Positions 43,223 through 53,387 are shown, counted from the first letter of the stretch. The stretch: 64,000 nucleotides of DNA from Kribbella qitaiheensis (GCF_014217565.1 NZ_CP043661.1:3906001-3970000); one strand, 5' to 3'. Program-made: numbers and translations. Notes: generated by a model not told the origin, from the sequence alone.

Positions 43223-43890
43223 TCAGCCCTTTGCCGGAAGGTGTGGCGGCGGATCCACGCGTGCATCGCGATGGCCGCCGCTGCACTGGCGTTGATGGAC
43301 CGGGTCGAGCCGAACTGGGCGATCGACAGGACGTCGGTGCAGATCGCGTGGGCGGCCTCGGTGAGCCCCGGGCCTTCCTGCCCGAACAACAGCAGACAGT
43401 TGGCCGGGAGTTCGTAGGTCTCCAGCGGGACCGAGCCGGGCAGGTTGTCGATCCCGATCACCGGCAGCTTGCGCTCTTCGGCGTACGCCGCGAGGCCCGC
43501 CAGCTCGGGATGGTGACGGACGTGCTGGTAGCGGTCCGTCACCATCGCGCCGCGGCGGTTCCACTTCCGGTTGCCGACGATATGGACCTCCTCGGCCAGG
43601 AAGGCGTTCGCGGTCCGGACGACCGAACCGATGTTCAGGTCGTGCTGCCAGTTCTCGATCGCGATGTGGAACGGGTGCCGGTGAGAGTCGAGATCCTCGA
43701 CGATCGCGTCCAGCCGCCAGTACCGGTATTTGTCCACCACGTTGCGGCGATCGCCGGTCGCGAGCAGTTCGGGATCGAAGCGGGGGTCGTCCGGCGGATC
43801 GCCCTGCCAGGGGCCGACCCCGACCTCCGGGGCGGCGACCAGATCGGTTCCGATCAGGTCGGTGGCATTCTCGCGATTGGCTTCCTGCAT
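43219..43890 (-). CDS. TrmH/SpoU-family RNA methyltransferase
   Basis: 223 residues. The SPOUT signatures are all visible: NIGSVVRTANAFLAEEV (motif 1), LLLFGQEGPGL (motif 2) and QFGSTRSINASAAAAIAMHA (motif 3). These form the knot that binds S-adenosylmethionine; the target is a 2'-OH in tRNA or rRNA, exact site unknown. The ATG at 43890 is 8 bases downstream of TAGCGT (43899-43904, minus), suggesting a leaderless transcript. Confidence 0.9.
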   Translation of the reverse strand: MQEANRENATDLIGTDLVAAPEVGVGPWQGDPPDDPRFDPELLATGDRRNVVDKYRYWRLDAIVEDLDSHRHPFHIAIENWQHDLNIGSVVRTANAFLAEEVHIVGNRKWNRRGAMVTDRYQHVRHHPELAGLAAYAEERKLPVIGIDNLPGSVPLETYELPANCLLLFGQEGPGLTEAAHAICTDVLSIAQFGSTRSINASAAAAIAMHAWIRRHTFRQRAD

Positions 43891-43914
43891 GGGTCGGGAC
43901 GCTACCCTGTGCCC
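43891..43914. promoter_or_regulatory. Back-to-back leaderless promoters of trmH-type and dedA-type genes
   Basis: Only 24 bases separate the two divergent start codons. On plus, TACCCT (43903-43908) is 6 bases before the GTG; on minus, TAGCGT (43904-43899) is 8 bases before the ATG. The two -10 hexamers overlap by TA. Confidence 0.65.
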
Positions 43915-44583
43915 GTGCTCTTACAGATCGCGATGCTGCTGCCGAATTGGATGGACCCGGAATTCCTGCTGAACTGGCTGGGCGACTGGGCCCTGTGGGG
44001 TACGGCCGCGGTCGTCTTCATCGAATGCGGTCTGCTGTTCCCGATCCTGCCCGGTGACTCGCTGTTGTTCGCGGTCGGACTGTTCATCGCGGCCGGCACG
44101 ATCGGCGTGCCGCTCTGGCTGGCCTGCGTGATCCTCACCGTGTCCGCGTTCCTGGGCAACGTGTCCGGCTACTACATCGGCCGGGCACTCGGTACGTCGT
44201 TGTTCCGGAACCCGGACGCGAAGTTCCTGAAGCCGAAGTACATCGCGCAGACGCACGAGTTCTTCGAGCGGTACGGACCGCGCGCGCTGGTACTGGCCCG
44301 GTTCGTGCCGATCGTGCGGACCTTCATCACGGTCGTGGCCGGCGCGGGCCGGATGGACCCGCGGAAGTTCTTCCTCTGGACCGGGATCGGCGCCGTCCTG
44401 TGGGCCTCCGGCATCACTTTGCTCGGCCACGCGCTCGGCAAGGTGAAATTCATCCACGAGCACCTCGAGTCGGCCCTGATCCTGCTGGTGCTGATCTCGC
44501 TGGTCCCGATGCTCGTCGAGTACCTGCTGGCCAGGCGCCGCGCCCGCAAGAACTCAATGGGCGAAGGGGAAATGCGCGTCTGA
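43915..44583 (+). CDS. DedA-family membrane protein
   Basis: 222 residues from the GTG at 43915. The DedA (SNARE-associated) signature is present: FIECGLLFPILPGDSLLFAVG, GNVSGYYIGRALG, FFERYGPRALVLARFVPIVR and TFITVVAGAGRM, with the conserved Arg and Pro of the re-entrant region. DedA proteins move undecaprenyl phosphate or other lipids across the membrane and support proton homeostasis. About five membrane segments. The 3' end overlaps the next, convergent gene by 30 bases. Confidence 0.92.
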   Translation: MLLQIAMLLPNWMDPEFLLNWLGDWALWGTAAVVFIECGLLFPILPGDSLLFAVGLFIAAGTIGVPLWLACVILTVSAFLGNVSGYYIGRALGTSLFRNPDAKFLKPKYIAQTHEFFERYGPRALVLARFVPIVRTFITVVAGAGRMDPRKFFLWTGIGAVLWASGITLLGHALGKVKFIHEHLESALILLVLISLVPMLVEYLLARRRARKNSMGEGEMRV

Positions 44584-44958
44584 CCAGACGTAGTCGGTGC
44601 TGAGCGCGCTCAGTTCGGCTACGCCCACCTGGCCGGTCGGCAACGGGCCGACCACCTGACCGGACCCGAGTGAACAAGCCACCCGGATCCGGTCTGCCGC
44701 CTGGTACCAGACCAATGCCCCCCGTGGCACCGCCCCTTCGTGCAGCAGGGCGTGATGGTCAAGCCAGCTCAGGGCGTCGGTTGGATCGTGCCAGCCGCTG
44801 TCCTGCGCGTATCCGAACGCCATTCGCTGGAACTTCAGCGACCATTCCTGCCAGGCCGCCGACCCCACCCGCTCCAGTTGCCAACTCAGCGCGGACTCTG
44901 GGTCGCGTGGATTGGAAACCCACTCCACAGTCCGGCGCTCCACCGCGATCTCCCCCAT
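44554..44958 (-). CDS. Hypothetical cytosolic protein
   Basis: 134 residues from the ATG at 44958; longer starts up to 45039 are open but look less protein-like. The sequence RTVEWVSNPRDPESALSWQL, KFQRMAFGYAQDSGWHDPTD, then ALSWLDHHALLHEGAVPRGA and LVWYQ weakly recalls proteins where a short pre-domain precedes a P-x-GA-x-V-x-W loop of amidase-like folds. The catalytic residues of such folds are not evident. Function unknown. Confidence 0.6.
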   Translation of the reverse strand: MGEIAVERRTVEWVSNPRDPESALSWQLERVGSAAWQEWSLKFQRMAFGYAQDSGWHDPTDALSWLDHHALLHEGAVPRGALVWYQAADRIRVACSLGSGQVVGPLPTGQVGVAELSALSTDYVWSDAHFPFAH

Positions 44959-45086
44959 GGCCGTGCTCCCCCATCCGCCGGCCTCTGCCGTGGCAAGCAG
45001 AATCTTTACTCGCCCGCATACACCGCCGATACATTCCAACCATCAACCACCCACAGCAATCAGACGATTGCTGGAGGTTCAGGGGG

Positions 45087-48083
45087 TCAGCCGACGGCTT
45101 GGGTGGTGGGGGTGAGGGATGACAGGGCTTGGCGGGACTCGGTGACCTTGGCGTCGTTGCCTACCTGCTGCCAGGCCCGGGTGGCGCGAGTCAGGTAGCG
45201 GCGGGCGAAGTCCTCGTTGCCGGTGTTCGCGTGCAGCCGCCCGAGGTGCAGCGCCGCGGCTCCCTCGACGCTCCGGTCGCCCAGCCGGCTACCGATCTCG
45301 ATCGCGTCCAGCAGCATCCGGCGCGCGGCCGCACCTTCACCGACCACGATCAGCGCGTTTCCCAGTTCGGCCCGCGTGTGGGCCCCGCAGTGGTCGTCGC
45401 CGAGTCCGTTGAAGATCGCCAGCGACGCCTGCAACTGGCGAACAGCCTGAGCCGGGTGGCCCTGCTGCACCCGGAGCCCGGCGATCCCCCGGCGTATCTT
45501 GGCGACCCGGTGCACATCGCCACGCCGTACGCCGATCAGATACGCCTCGGCCAGGTACCGCCCGGCCATCGTCAGATTCCCCTGCGCCCGCCAGATCGAC
45601 GCGGCCGCAGTACGAGCCACCGCCTCGCCGTTCGCGTTCTGCACCTCGACGAAGGCCTCGAAAGCCCGCTCGTACTGCGCGAGCGCCTCGTCCGGACGGC
45701 CGCGTTCGCGCAACCAGGTCCCGAGTCCGACGGCGCTGACCCCGATCCCGAGCCGGTCCCCGACCTCGGCGAACATCGACGCCGCCTCGTTCAGGTGGTG
45801 CCAGGCCGGCTCCCAGTCGTCGCGGTAGAGCGCGAGCTGGCCGAGGTTGCGATGCATGATCGCCTCGCCGTGCCGGTTCCCGCACTCGATCGCACTCACC
45901 AGACCGGCCTGGTGCGACTCGTTCCAGTCGTCGAAGCCGGCCCGCATGTCCAGGTACGGACCCCAGCCGGCGGCGATCCGCCAGGCGTACTCGTGCAGCC
46001 CGTTCTGCGCCGCTGCCCTGATCGCCGGGACGAACGTGCTCCGATCGCTGTCGAACCACGCGATCGCATCCGCGTCCGTGAACGGCGACGGCCCTGGCGA
46101 CGGGGGCGGACCAGGCTGATCCAGCACCCCGAAGTACACGACAGGCAAGGCCGCGCCGGCCCGGCGCACCTTGTGCAGCAGGGCATCGAGCACAGTCGTG
46201 AGGTCCTTGACCGCCTGTGCCTTCTGCTCCTCGTCACCCACCCCGATCGCATGCAGCCGCAGCAGGTCATGGACCCGGTACCGCGCTTTGCCGCTGTCGT
46301 CGACCGAGCTGATCTGGACCAGGTTCACCTCGATCAGGCGATCCAGGCTGCGGCGTACCGATGCCGGTGAGGCGACCGGTTCGAGGACCCGGGCGGAGAA
46401 GACGCCGACCGCGAACCGCCCGATCAGCCGGTAGAGCCGGGCCTCCTCCGGACTCAGCGAGCCGTAGCTCAGATCCGCGCTGGTCCGGACGGCGAGCTCG
46501 CCGATGCTGAGCTCGTCCAGCCGCTGGGTCTCGTCCCGCAACCGCCGGGCCAGCTCCATCGGACTCAGGTCGGGGCGCTGCTTCAGCCGGCTCGCGACGA
46601 TCCGGATCGCCAGCGGCAGGTTCCCGCAGGCCGTCAGGATCTCCTCGGCAGCCGCCGACTTCGAATCGACCCGGCCGGTCCCGGCGACGCGCTGCAGCAA
46701 CTCGGAGGCTTCGCTGTCATTGAACGTGTCCAGCGGCATGATGTCCGCACCGGCCAGGTCCATCAGCCGGTTGCGGCTCGTGACGACCACAGCGGAAGCG
46801 CCGGTACCGGGCATCAGCGGCGCGACCTGGCTCGCCGACGCGACGTCGTCCAGCACGATCAGCACCCTGCGGCTGGCCAGCTCGGACCGCAGCATCGCCG
46901 ACCGGCGCTCGGGATCGGTCGGTACGGCGAAGTCGGGGATATTGAGGCTGAGCAGCAGATCCGTCAGCGCACCACCGGCGTCGCGGGGCTGGGTGGCGCC
47001 GCGCATCTCCAGGTAGATCTGTCCGTCCGGGAACGACTCCCGGACCAGATGGCCAAGCCGGACGGCCAGCGAGGTCTTCCCGGTCCCGGGCGCTCCCGAG
47101 ATCACCGCCACCGGCGGCCTGACGGGGTCGCGTCCGCAGACGAGGTCTCGCAATTGCTCGAGCTTCTCCTGCCGACCACTGAAGTCGGCCAGGTCGAGCG
47201 GCAACTGACTCGGCGCTCGCCGCGGCTCAGTGAGCACCGGCGCGGCCCACAGACCAGGCGCTGCGTCCTGCGGATCACCGGATGACGGGCGATCCGCAGT
47301 ACGGGCTGCTGGGATGCCCGGGTCGGGCCAGTTCGCCGAGCGGCCGTTCTCGGCGCGTGCGCCGGCTGCCTGGAGCTCCGGGCTCGGGTCGATGCCCAGC
47401 TCATCGGCGAGAGTCTGCACGGCCCTCCGGTACGTCGCGCGCGCTTCGCCGGTCCGGCCGGCTGCGACCAGGGCATCCACGAGCCGTCGCCAGAGCTGTT
47501 CGTCGTACGGGTCCTCGGTGAGGCGCCCGCTGAGCAGCACGGCCGCGCCGGTCGCGTCGCCGTACTCGAGTCGCAGGTCGAGCAGACTGTCGACCAGCCC
47601 GCGGTGCTGCGTCTCAAGTCTGGCGACCGAGCCTTCCCAGGCCGCGGACATCGTCAGGTCCGCCAGCGGATGACCGCGCCAGAGGGTGTGGGCGCGGGAC
47701 AGCACCTCCATCGCCTGGCGCCCCTCACCGGCGTCGCGGAGGTGACCACCTTCGGCCAGGAGCGACTCGAACAGGCTGGAGTCGAGCTCGTCGACGCCGA
47801 CCTCGATGCTGTACCCGGCCGCGGACGTGTCGATCGGCGCGGGCACGCCGGCCTCTTGCAGGACGCCACGCAGGACCCGGACATAGGTGCGGATGTTCGC
47901 GGTCGCCGAGCGGGGCGGACTGCCCTCCCAGAGCGCGTCGGCGATCAGGTCGGTGGAGACGAAACGGTTCGGGTGCAGCAGCAAGGTGGCCAGCAGCTGG
48001 CGCGGCTTGCTGGCCCTGAGCGGCTCGCCCTGCACGTGGCCGAGACGCAGAGGTCCGAGGATCTCGTACCTCAGACTCTCCAC
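45087..48083 (-). CDS. AfsR/SARP-family regulator with NB-ARC and TPR domains
   Basis: 998 residues from the GTG at 48083 (GGAGAGG upstream), starting MESLRYEILGPLRLG as SARPs do. Domains in order: OmpR-type winged helix (about 5-95), bacterial transcriptional activator domain (about 100-245, ending LADELGIDPSPELQ), a Pro-rich linker, NB-ARC ATPase (about 305-560) with Walker A SGAPGTGKTSLA, Walker B VLIVLDDVA and GNLPLAIRIVASRL, then TPR-like repeats to the end (YRDDWEPAWHHLNEAASMFA, ALAQYERAFEAFVEVQNANG). It is a large ATP-regulated activator, often of secondary metabolism; no such cluster is in the window. Three direct repeats lie upstream. Confidence 0.92.
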   Translation of the reverse strand: MESLRYEILGPLRLGHVQGEPLRASKPRQLLATLLLHPNRFVSTDLIADALWEGSPPRSATANIRTYVRVLRGVLQEAGVPAPIDTSAAGYSIEVGVDELDSSLFESLLAEGGHLRDAGEGRQAMEVLSRAHTLWRGHPLADLTMSAAWEGSVARLETQHRGLVDSLLDLRLEYGDATGAAVLLSGRLTEDPYDEQLWRRLVDALVAAGRTGEARATYRRAVQTLADELGIDPSPELQAAGARAENGRSANWPDPGIPAARTADRPSSGDPQDAAPGLWAAPVLTEPRRAPSQLPLDLADFSGRQEKLEQLRDLVCGRDPVRPPVAVISGAPGTGKTSLAVRLGHLVRESFPDGQIYLEMRGATQPRDAGGALTDLLLSLNIPDFAVPTDPERRSAMLRSELASRRVLIVLDDVASASQVAPLMPGTGASAVVVTSRNRLMDLAGADIMPLDTFNDSEASELLQRVAGTGRVDSKSAAAEEILTACGNLPLAIRIVASRLKQRPDLSPMELARRLRDETQRLDELSIGELAVRTSADLSYGSLSPEEARLYRLIGRFAVGVFSARVLEPVASPASVRRSLDRLIEVNLVQISSVDDSGKARYRVHDLLRLHAIGVGDEEQKAQAVKDLTTVLDALLHKVRRAGAALPVVYFGVLDQPGPPPSPGPSPFTDADAIAWFDSDRSTFVPAIRAAAQNGLHEYAWRIAAGWGPYLDMRAGFDDWNESHQAGLVSAIECGNRHGEAIMHRNLGQLALYRDDWEPAWHHLNEAASMFAEVGDRLGIGVSAVGLGTWLRERGRPDEALAQYERAFEAFVEVQNANGEAVARTAAASIWRAQGNLTMAGRYLAEAYLIGVRRGDVHRVAKIRRGIAGLRVQQGHPAQAVRQLQASLAIFNGLGDDHCGAHTRAELGNALIVVGEGAAARRMLLDAIEIGSRLGDRSVEGAAALHLGRLHANTGNEDFARRYLTRATRAWQQVGNDAKVTESRQALSSLTPTTQAVG

Positions 48084-48156
48084 TTGGCTGCCCTCTCCGA
48101 CGCCTGACCGCCCCATCGTGGCATCCCGCCGTACCCGCCGGGAAGGTTCCGGCGGT

Positions 48157-48190
48157 GCGATGTACGTCGCGATGTACGCGCGATGTATCT
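48157..48190. promoter_or_regulatory. Three direct repeats upstream of the AfsR-type gene
   Basis: GCGATGTA starts at 48157, 48169 and 48180, a spacing of 12 and 11 bases; on the minus strand the unit is TACATCGC. SARP proteins bind heptamer direct repeats with about 11-base spacing, so this may be an autoregulatory site 75-110 bases upstream of the start. The rest of 48191-48435 shows only GC-rich sequence without a clear feature. Confidence 0.5.
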
Positions 48191-48435
48191 CCGCCCGGCA
48201 CTGTTGTCCTCGGTACCGGGGGGAGGGCAGGCCCGGGAGTGGCGAATGACCATCGTCGCACCCGGGCCTGGAATTGGACCGGGGTTCACTGAGCTTCGGC
48301 TTCGGGGGCGGAGCCGGGGGGAGATCGCGACAGCGGGTCGGGGGACGGCGAAACGGCCGGAACCGCATCTTGCGACACGGCCCCGGCCGATGCTCAGGGA
48401 ACCCGGAGCAAACACCGGTGGCGGTCTCGGGGGCG

Positions 48436-49239
48436 TTACTGCCCACCGGTGAACGGCGGTTGGCCGTCCTGCGGTCCAGGGGCACCCGCAGGCGGCCCAC
48501 CCACCGGCGGCTGGCCGGAGTACGGCGACTGGCCGGCCGGCGGGAACTGGCCCTGGTTCTGCTGGGGATAGCCGCCCTGCTCGTTACCCGGCATCTGCGG
48601 CTGGATCTGGCCCGACGACTGGTTGCCCTGCTGCATCTGCGGCGGCGCCTGCTCACCGGCGACCGAACCGATGGTGCCGAACGAGACCTGCGGGACCGAG
48701 CGGACCGACTCGTCCTTGACCTCGAAGTAGCCGGCCTTCTCGAACTTGAAGCCGCCCGCGATCAGGTTCGACGGGAACGACTCGACCCGGGTGTTGTAGT
48801 CGCCGACGTTCGCGTTGTAGAAGCGGCGGCCGGCGGCGATCCGGTCCTCGGTGTCGGTCAGCTCGCGCTGCAGGTTGAGGAAGTTCTGGTTCGACTGGAC
48901 CTGCGGGTAGGCCTCGACCGAGATCATCATCTGACGCAGCGCGCCGGACAGCTCGCCCTCGGCGGCGGCCCGCTGCTCGGGCGAGGCGCCCTGCACGTTC
49001 ACGGCCTGGGTCCGCAGCCGCGCGACCTCTTCGAACACGTGCCGCTCGTGCGCGGCGAAGGCGCGGACGGTCTCGACCAGGTTCGGGATCAGGTCGTAGC
49101 GCCGGTGCAGCTCGACATCGATCTGCCGCCAGGACTCCTGGATCAGGTTCCGCTGCTTGACGAACCGGTTGTACGAAACAATCAGCGCGATCGCCAAGAT
49201 CACGATGATCGCGACGATCACAATGATGACAAACGTCAT
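48436..49239 (-). CDS. LemA-family membrane protein
   Basis: 267 residues. An N-terminal membrane helix (VIIVIVAIIVILAIALIV) is followed by the LemA domain: YNRFVKQRNLIQESWRQIDV, ELHRRYDLIPNLVETVRAFA and FYNANVGDYNTRVESFPSNL. A Pro/Gln/Gly-rich tail of about 70 residues (GGYPQQNQGQFPPAGQSPYS) is extra relative to many LemA proteins and may be disordered. The GGGAG ribosome-binding site is well placed. Role unknown; LemA proteins are linked to envelope stress. Confidence 0.9.
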   Translation of the reverse strand: MTFVIIVIVAIIVILAIALIVSYNRFVKQRNLIQESWRQIDVELHRRYDLIPNLVETVRAFAAHERHVFEEVARLRTQAVNVQGASPEQRAAAEGELSGALRQMMISVEAYPQVQSNQNFLNLQRELTDTEDRIAAGRRFYNANVGDYNTRVESFPSNLIAGGFKFEKAGYFEVKDESVRSVPQVSFGTIGSVAGEQAPPQMQQGNQSSGQIQPQMPGNEQGGYPQQNQGQFPPAGQSPYSGQPPVGGPPAGAPGPQDGQPPFTGGQ

Positions 49240-49303
49240 TCCCAGCTCCCGGGTGTCGATGATGCTGCCAGCGACTCTAACGCCGCCCCGGGTCCGGCGT
49301 CAG

Positions 49304-49393
49304 TCAGCTGAGCCGTTGGCGCCGCCCGTAGTCGCGCCAGACGTACGGCGGGATGTTGTCGGTTACCAGCTTCAGGAGCTGGAGGCGGTTCAT
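49304..49393 (-). CDS. Possible 29-residue peptide after pyrE
   Basis: In the same frame as pyrE but after its TGA stop, the sequence continues open and includes ATG at 49393: MNRLQLLKLVTDNIPPYVWR, then DYGRRQRLS and a stop. The composition looks protein-like, with a helix and a basic end, but no clear ribosome-binding site is present. It could be a small translated gene, a readthrough extension or a remnant. Confidence 0.35.
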   Translation of the reverse strand: MNRLQLLKLVTDNIPPYVWRDYGRRQRLS

Positions 49394-49426
49394 GATCTCG
49401 ACCGAGCCGTGCCGGGCCGGCGTCCA

Positions 49427-49972
49427 TCAGCCGAGGCCGAGCTCCTCGAGGCCGAACACCGTGCGGTACTCCAGGCCTTCCGACTCGACCTTCTCCCGCG
49501 CTCCGGTGGACCGGTCCACGATCACCGCGACGGCGACGACCTCGGCGCCCGCCTCGCGCAACGCCTCGACCGCCGTCAGCACCGAACCGCCGGTGGTCGA
49601 CGTGTCCTCGACCGCGAGCACCCGGCGGCCCTTGACGTCCGGTCCTTCGATCCGGCGCTGCAGCCCGTGGGTCTTCTCAGCTTTCCGTACTACGAACGCG
49701 TCCAGCTTGCGTCCCTGCTGAGCCGCCGCGTGCAGCATCGACATCGCCACCGGGTCCGCACCCAGCGTGAGGCCGCCAACAGCGTCGTACTCCAGGTCGG
49801 CGGTCAGCTTCAGCAGCGCCGGCCCGATCAGCGGCGCCGCCTCGGCGTCCAGCGTGACCCTGCGCAGGTCGACGTAGTAGTCGGCCTCCTTGCCCGAGGC
49901 CAGCGTCACCCGCCCATGCACGATCGCCTTGGTCTTGACCTGCTCCAGCAACGCATCCCGATCAAAGCTCAT
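49427..49972 (-). CDS. pyrE: Orotate phosphoribosyltransferase
   Basis: Transfers phosphoribose from PRPP to orotate in pyrimidine synthesis. 181 residues from the ATG at 49972, normal length. GRVTLASGKEADYYVDLRRV is the orotate region, and RRVLAVEDTSTTGGSVLTAV contains the PRPP-binding motif. AFVVRKAEKTHGLQRRIEG holds the Lys/Arg loop. It lies downstream of the sortase gene on the same strand but a hairpin of the repeated family separates them. Confidence 0.95.
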   Translation of the reverse strand: MSFDRDALLEQVKTKAIVHGRVTLASGKEADYYVDLRRVTLDAEAAPLIGPALLKLTADLEYDAVGGLTLGADPVAMSMLHAAAQQGRKLDAFVVRKAEKTHGLQRRIEGPDVKGRRVLAVEDTSTTGGSVLTAVEALREAGAEVVAVAVIVDRSTGAREKVESEGLEYRTVFGLEELGLG

Positions 49973-50010
49973 AACCCCCAACCCTAGATGAGCCCAAGCC
50001 CACGACTCCC

Positions 50011-50061
50011 TTACGTCCGAAGAAGTGGAGGGACGTGTACCTCACTTCTTCGGACGTTAGC
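50011..50061. terminator. Hairpin, copy C of the repeated gene-end element
   Basis: Arms of about 20 bases, left TTACGTCCGAAGAAGTGGAG, with two mismatches, between the sortase stop and the pyrE start, both on the minus strand. It probably ends the sortase transcript. Confidence 0.75.
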
Positions 50062-50072
50062 GATGGAGCGCG

Positions 50073-50699
50073 TCACTTCTTGGCGACCTTGGTGAGGTGG
50101 GCGAAGGCTACTGAGCGGTCCGGGGAGTGGAAGAGGTCCTGGCAGGTGGTGAGGGTGAGGGTCGAGGCCGTCGGTACTTCGGCGGGCTTGCCGGGGACCG
50201 GGTCGAGGACCCAGGTGTCGCCCGGTTTGACGGTCAGGTCGCGAGGCGACGCGTCCAGCTCGTAGGTGTAGACGGAGTCGGCGGTCTCCACGATCACCTG
50301 GTCGCCCTTGGCCAGGTCGAGCAGCTTGCCGAACGGCGACCCGTGCGTGACCCGGTGCCCGGCGAGCGCGAAGTTGCCCGGCTCTCCCGGCAACTGGGTA
50401 TCGGGGTAGTGACCGATCCCCTTCGCCAGGTCGTCCTTGCCGACACCCTCGACGACCGGCTTCTCCCAGTCCTTGCCGAATTTCGGGATCCGCAGCAGCA
50501 CTACCGCGGTACCGGCTGTTTTCGGCGTCTTGTCAGGGACTTTGCCCGTCCAGCGGTCGCGGAGATCCTGCTCGCCCTGGTCCATCTTGTGGTTCGAGGT
50601 GAAGCCGGTTCCGAAGTACTGCCAGCCGACCCAGCCGAGCAGCCCGAGCCCGGCAATGAGTACGGCGATGCCCAACCCCCGTACTACGCCCCGTGCCAT
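50073..50699 (-). CDS. Class E-type sortase
   Basis: 208 residues from the ATG at 50699. An N-terminal membrane helix (IAVLIAGLGLLGWVGWQYF) is followed by the sortase barrel: LLRIPKFGKDWEKPVVEGVG, ALAGHRVTHGSPFGKL with the catalytic His and LTLTTCQDLFHSPDRSVAFA with the catalytic Cys in TLTTC and the Arg. Sortases cross-link surface proteins to the cell wall. No LPxTG-type substrate or pilin gene is in the window. Class E assignment is from the layout and actinobacterial origin. Confidence 0.88.
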   Translation of the reverse strand: MARGVVRGLGIAVLIAGLGLLGWVGWQYFGTGFTSNHKMDQGEQDLRDRWTGKVPDKTPKTAGTAVVLLRIPKFGKDWEKPVVEGVGKDDLAKGIGHYPDTQLPGEPGNFALAGHRVTHGSPFGKLLDLAKGDQVIVETADSVYTYELDASPRDLTVKPGDTWVLDPVPGKPAEVPTASTLTLTTCQDLFHSPDRSVAFAHLTKVAKK

Positions 50700-50834
50700 G
50701 GCGACCAGTATCCCTGCGAGCCCCGGGACCCGTTCGTGCAGGGGAACTGCACAGGCTGTGTACGACGTGTCGATGGACGGGGGTGGTTGCTCCGGATAAC
50801 GATGTGGGAGGCAATCGTCTGAGGAGGTACTTAG

Positions 50835-51892
50835 GTGTTGGCGCTGGTCAAGGCCGAGAGCAAGCCGGGACTGTGGTTGCAGGACGTCCCGGAGCCGCAG
50901 ATCGAGGCGGACGAGGTGCTGATCAAGGTACTCCGGACCGGTCTGTGCGGCACCGATCTGCACATCCAGAGCTGGGATGGGTGGGCCCAGAAGAACGTGC
51001 CGGTGCCGATGGTGACCGGGCACGAGTTCTGTGGCGAGGTCGTCGAGGTGGGCGCAGGCGTACGGGATGTCGCTGTCGGTGACCTGGTCAGCGGCGAGGG
51101 TCACCTCGTCTGCGGCCGCTGCCGCAACTGCCGCGCGGGCCGTCGCCACCTCTGCATCAAGACGCGTGGGCTCGGCGTCCACGTGCCCGGCGCGTTCGCG
51201 GAGTACGTGAAACTGCCGTCGATGAACGTGTGGGTGCATCGCGATCCGGTGGATCTGGAGGTCGCCGCGATCTTCGACCCGTTCGGCAACGCGGTCCACA
51301 CCGCGCTGTCGTTCCCGGTCGTCGGCGAGGACGTGCTGATCACCGGTGCCGGGCCGATCGGGATCATGGCCGCGGCGGTCGCCCTGCACGCGGGAGCGCG
51401 CAACGTGGTGATCACCGACCTGTCCGACTTCCGGCTGGAACTGGCCCGCAAGATCGGCGTGACGCAGGCGGTGAACGTCGGCGAGCGGAGCATCGCGGAC
51501 GCCCAGCGCGAACTCGGCATGCGGGAGGGCTTCGATGTCGGGATGGAGATGTCCGGGCAGCCGGCCGCGCTGCGCGACATGCTGGCGAACATGAACCACG
51601 GCGGCAAGATCGCCATGCTCGGCCTGCCCGCCGACGAGATCGCGATCGACTGGGGCACCGTCGTGCTGAACATGCTGACCATCAAGGGCATCTACGGCCG
51701 GGAGATGTTCGAGACCTGGTACTCGATGTCGGTGATGCTGGAGCGCGGCCTGGATCTCGGCCCGGTGATCACGCACCGGTTCGGGTACGCCGACTTCGAG
51801 GCCGCCTTCGACGTGGCGCGGCAGGGGCAGTGCGGCAAGGTGATCCTGGACTGGACCAAGGCGACGTACGAGTCGATTGAGGGAGCAAACTG

Positions 51893-51893
<1 letters not shown>
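50835..51893 (+). CDS. tdh: L-threonine 3-dehydrogenase
   Basis: Zinc- and NAD-dependent oxidation of L-threonine to 2-amino-3-ketobutyrate. 352 residues from the GTG at 50835 (GAGGAGG upstream). [20 protein letters not shown] has the catalytic Cys and the Tdh-specific loop, [15 protein letters not shown] the zinc Glu, [14 protein letters not shown] the structural-zinc cysteines and [20 protein letters not shown] the Rossmann fold. The downstream kbl gene shares a base with its stop (TGATG) and catalyses the next step, so the pair is a complete threonine-to-glycine route. Confidence 0.95.
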
Positions 51894-53071
<1,178 letters not shown>

Positions 53072-53078
53072 TCGGTGC

Positions 53079-53110
53079 CAGCTACGGTACCGAAAGTGGT
53101 ACCGTAGCTG
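53079..53110. promoter_or_regulatory. Operator/promoter of the toxin-antitoxin pair
   Basis: CAGCTACGGTACC, a 6-base spacer, and GGTACCGTAGCTG: perfect 13-base arms ending 1 base before the antitoxin ATG. The right arm contains TACCGT (53100-53105), 6 bases from the ATG, so the operator overlaps a likely leaderless promoter. This suits autorepression by the antitoxin. Confidence 0.8.
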
Positions 53111-53111
53111 T

Positions 53112-53387
53112 ATGGCTGTGAATCTGCGACTCACCCCCGAGATGGCCTCGGCGCTGCAAGCGGAAGCCGAGCGCACTGGTCAGTCGCAGCAGGAGATCCT
53201 CCGGGAGGCAGTCACCCGGCACCTCCACCTGGTCGAAGACGATCGGCAGACCAGCGACCGTGATCGCGCGAGGACCGCCCAGGTCGTGCGGCCGGCCAGA
53301 GTGGCCTATCGCAAGGTGAAACCCCGCCTGCGACTCCCGGAGGGCACCGACAGCCTCGACCTTCTCGAACGGGATGACCGCTTCTGA
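53112..53387 (+). CDS. Ribbon-helix-helix antitoxin of a VapBC-type pair
   Basis: 91 residues. The N-terminal MAVNLRLTPEMASALQAEAE and RTGQSQQEILREAVTRHL form a ribbon-helix-helix DNA-binding unit. The C-terminal half is basic and likely disordered (RVAYRKVKPRLRLPEG), as expected for a toxin-wrapping tail. Its TGA shares a base with the ATG of the PIN-domain toxin gene. The upstream palindrome is its presumed operator. Confidence 0.85.
   Translation: MAVNLRLTPEMASALQAEAERTGQSQQEILREAVTRHLHLVEDDRQTSDRDRARTAQVVRPARVAYRKVKPRLRLPEGTDSLDLLERDDRF

Noticed and set aside
50802..50822. Six-codon frame before tdh that could be a leader peptide (MWEAIV)
   Set aside because: No ribosome-binding site and no attenuator-type hairpins; chance occurrence is likely.
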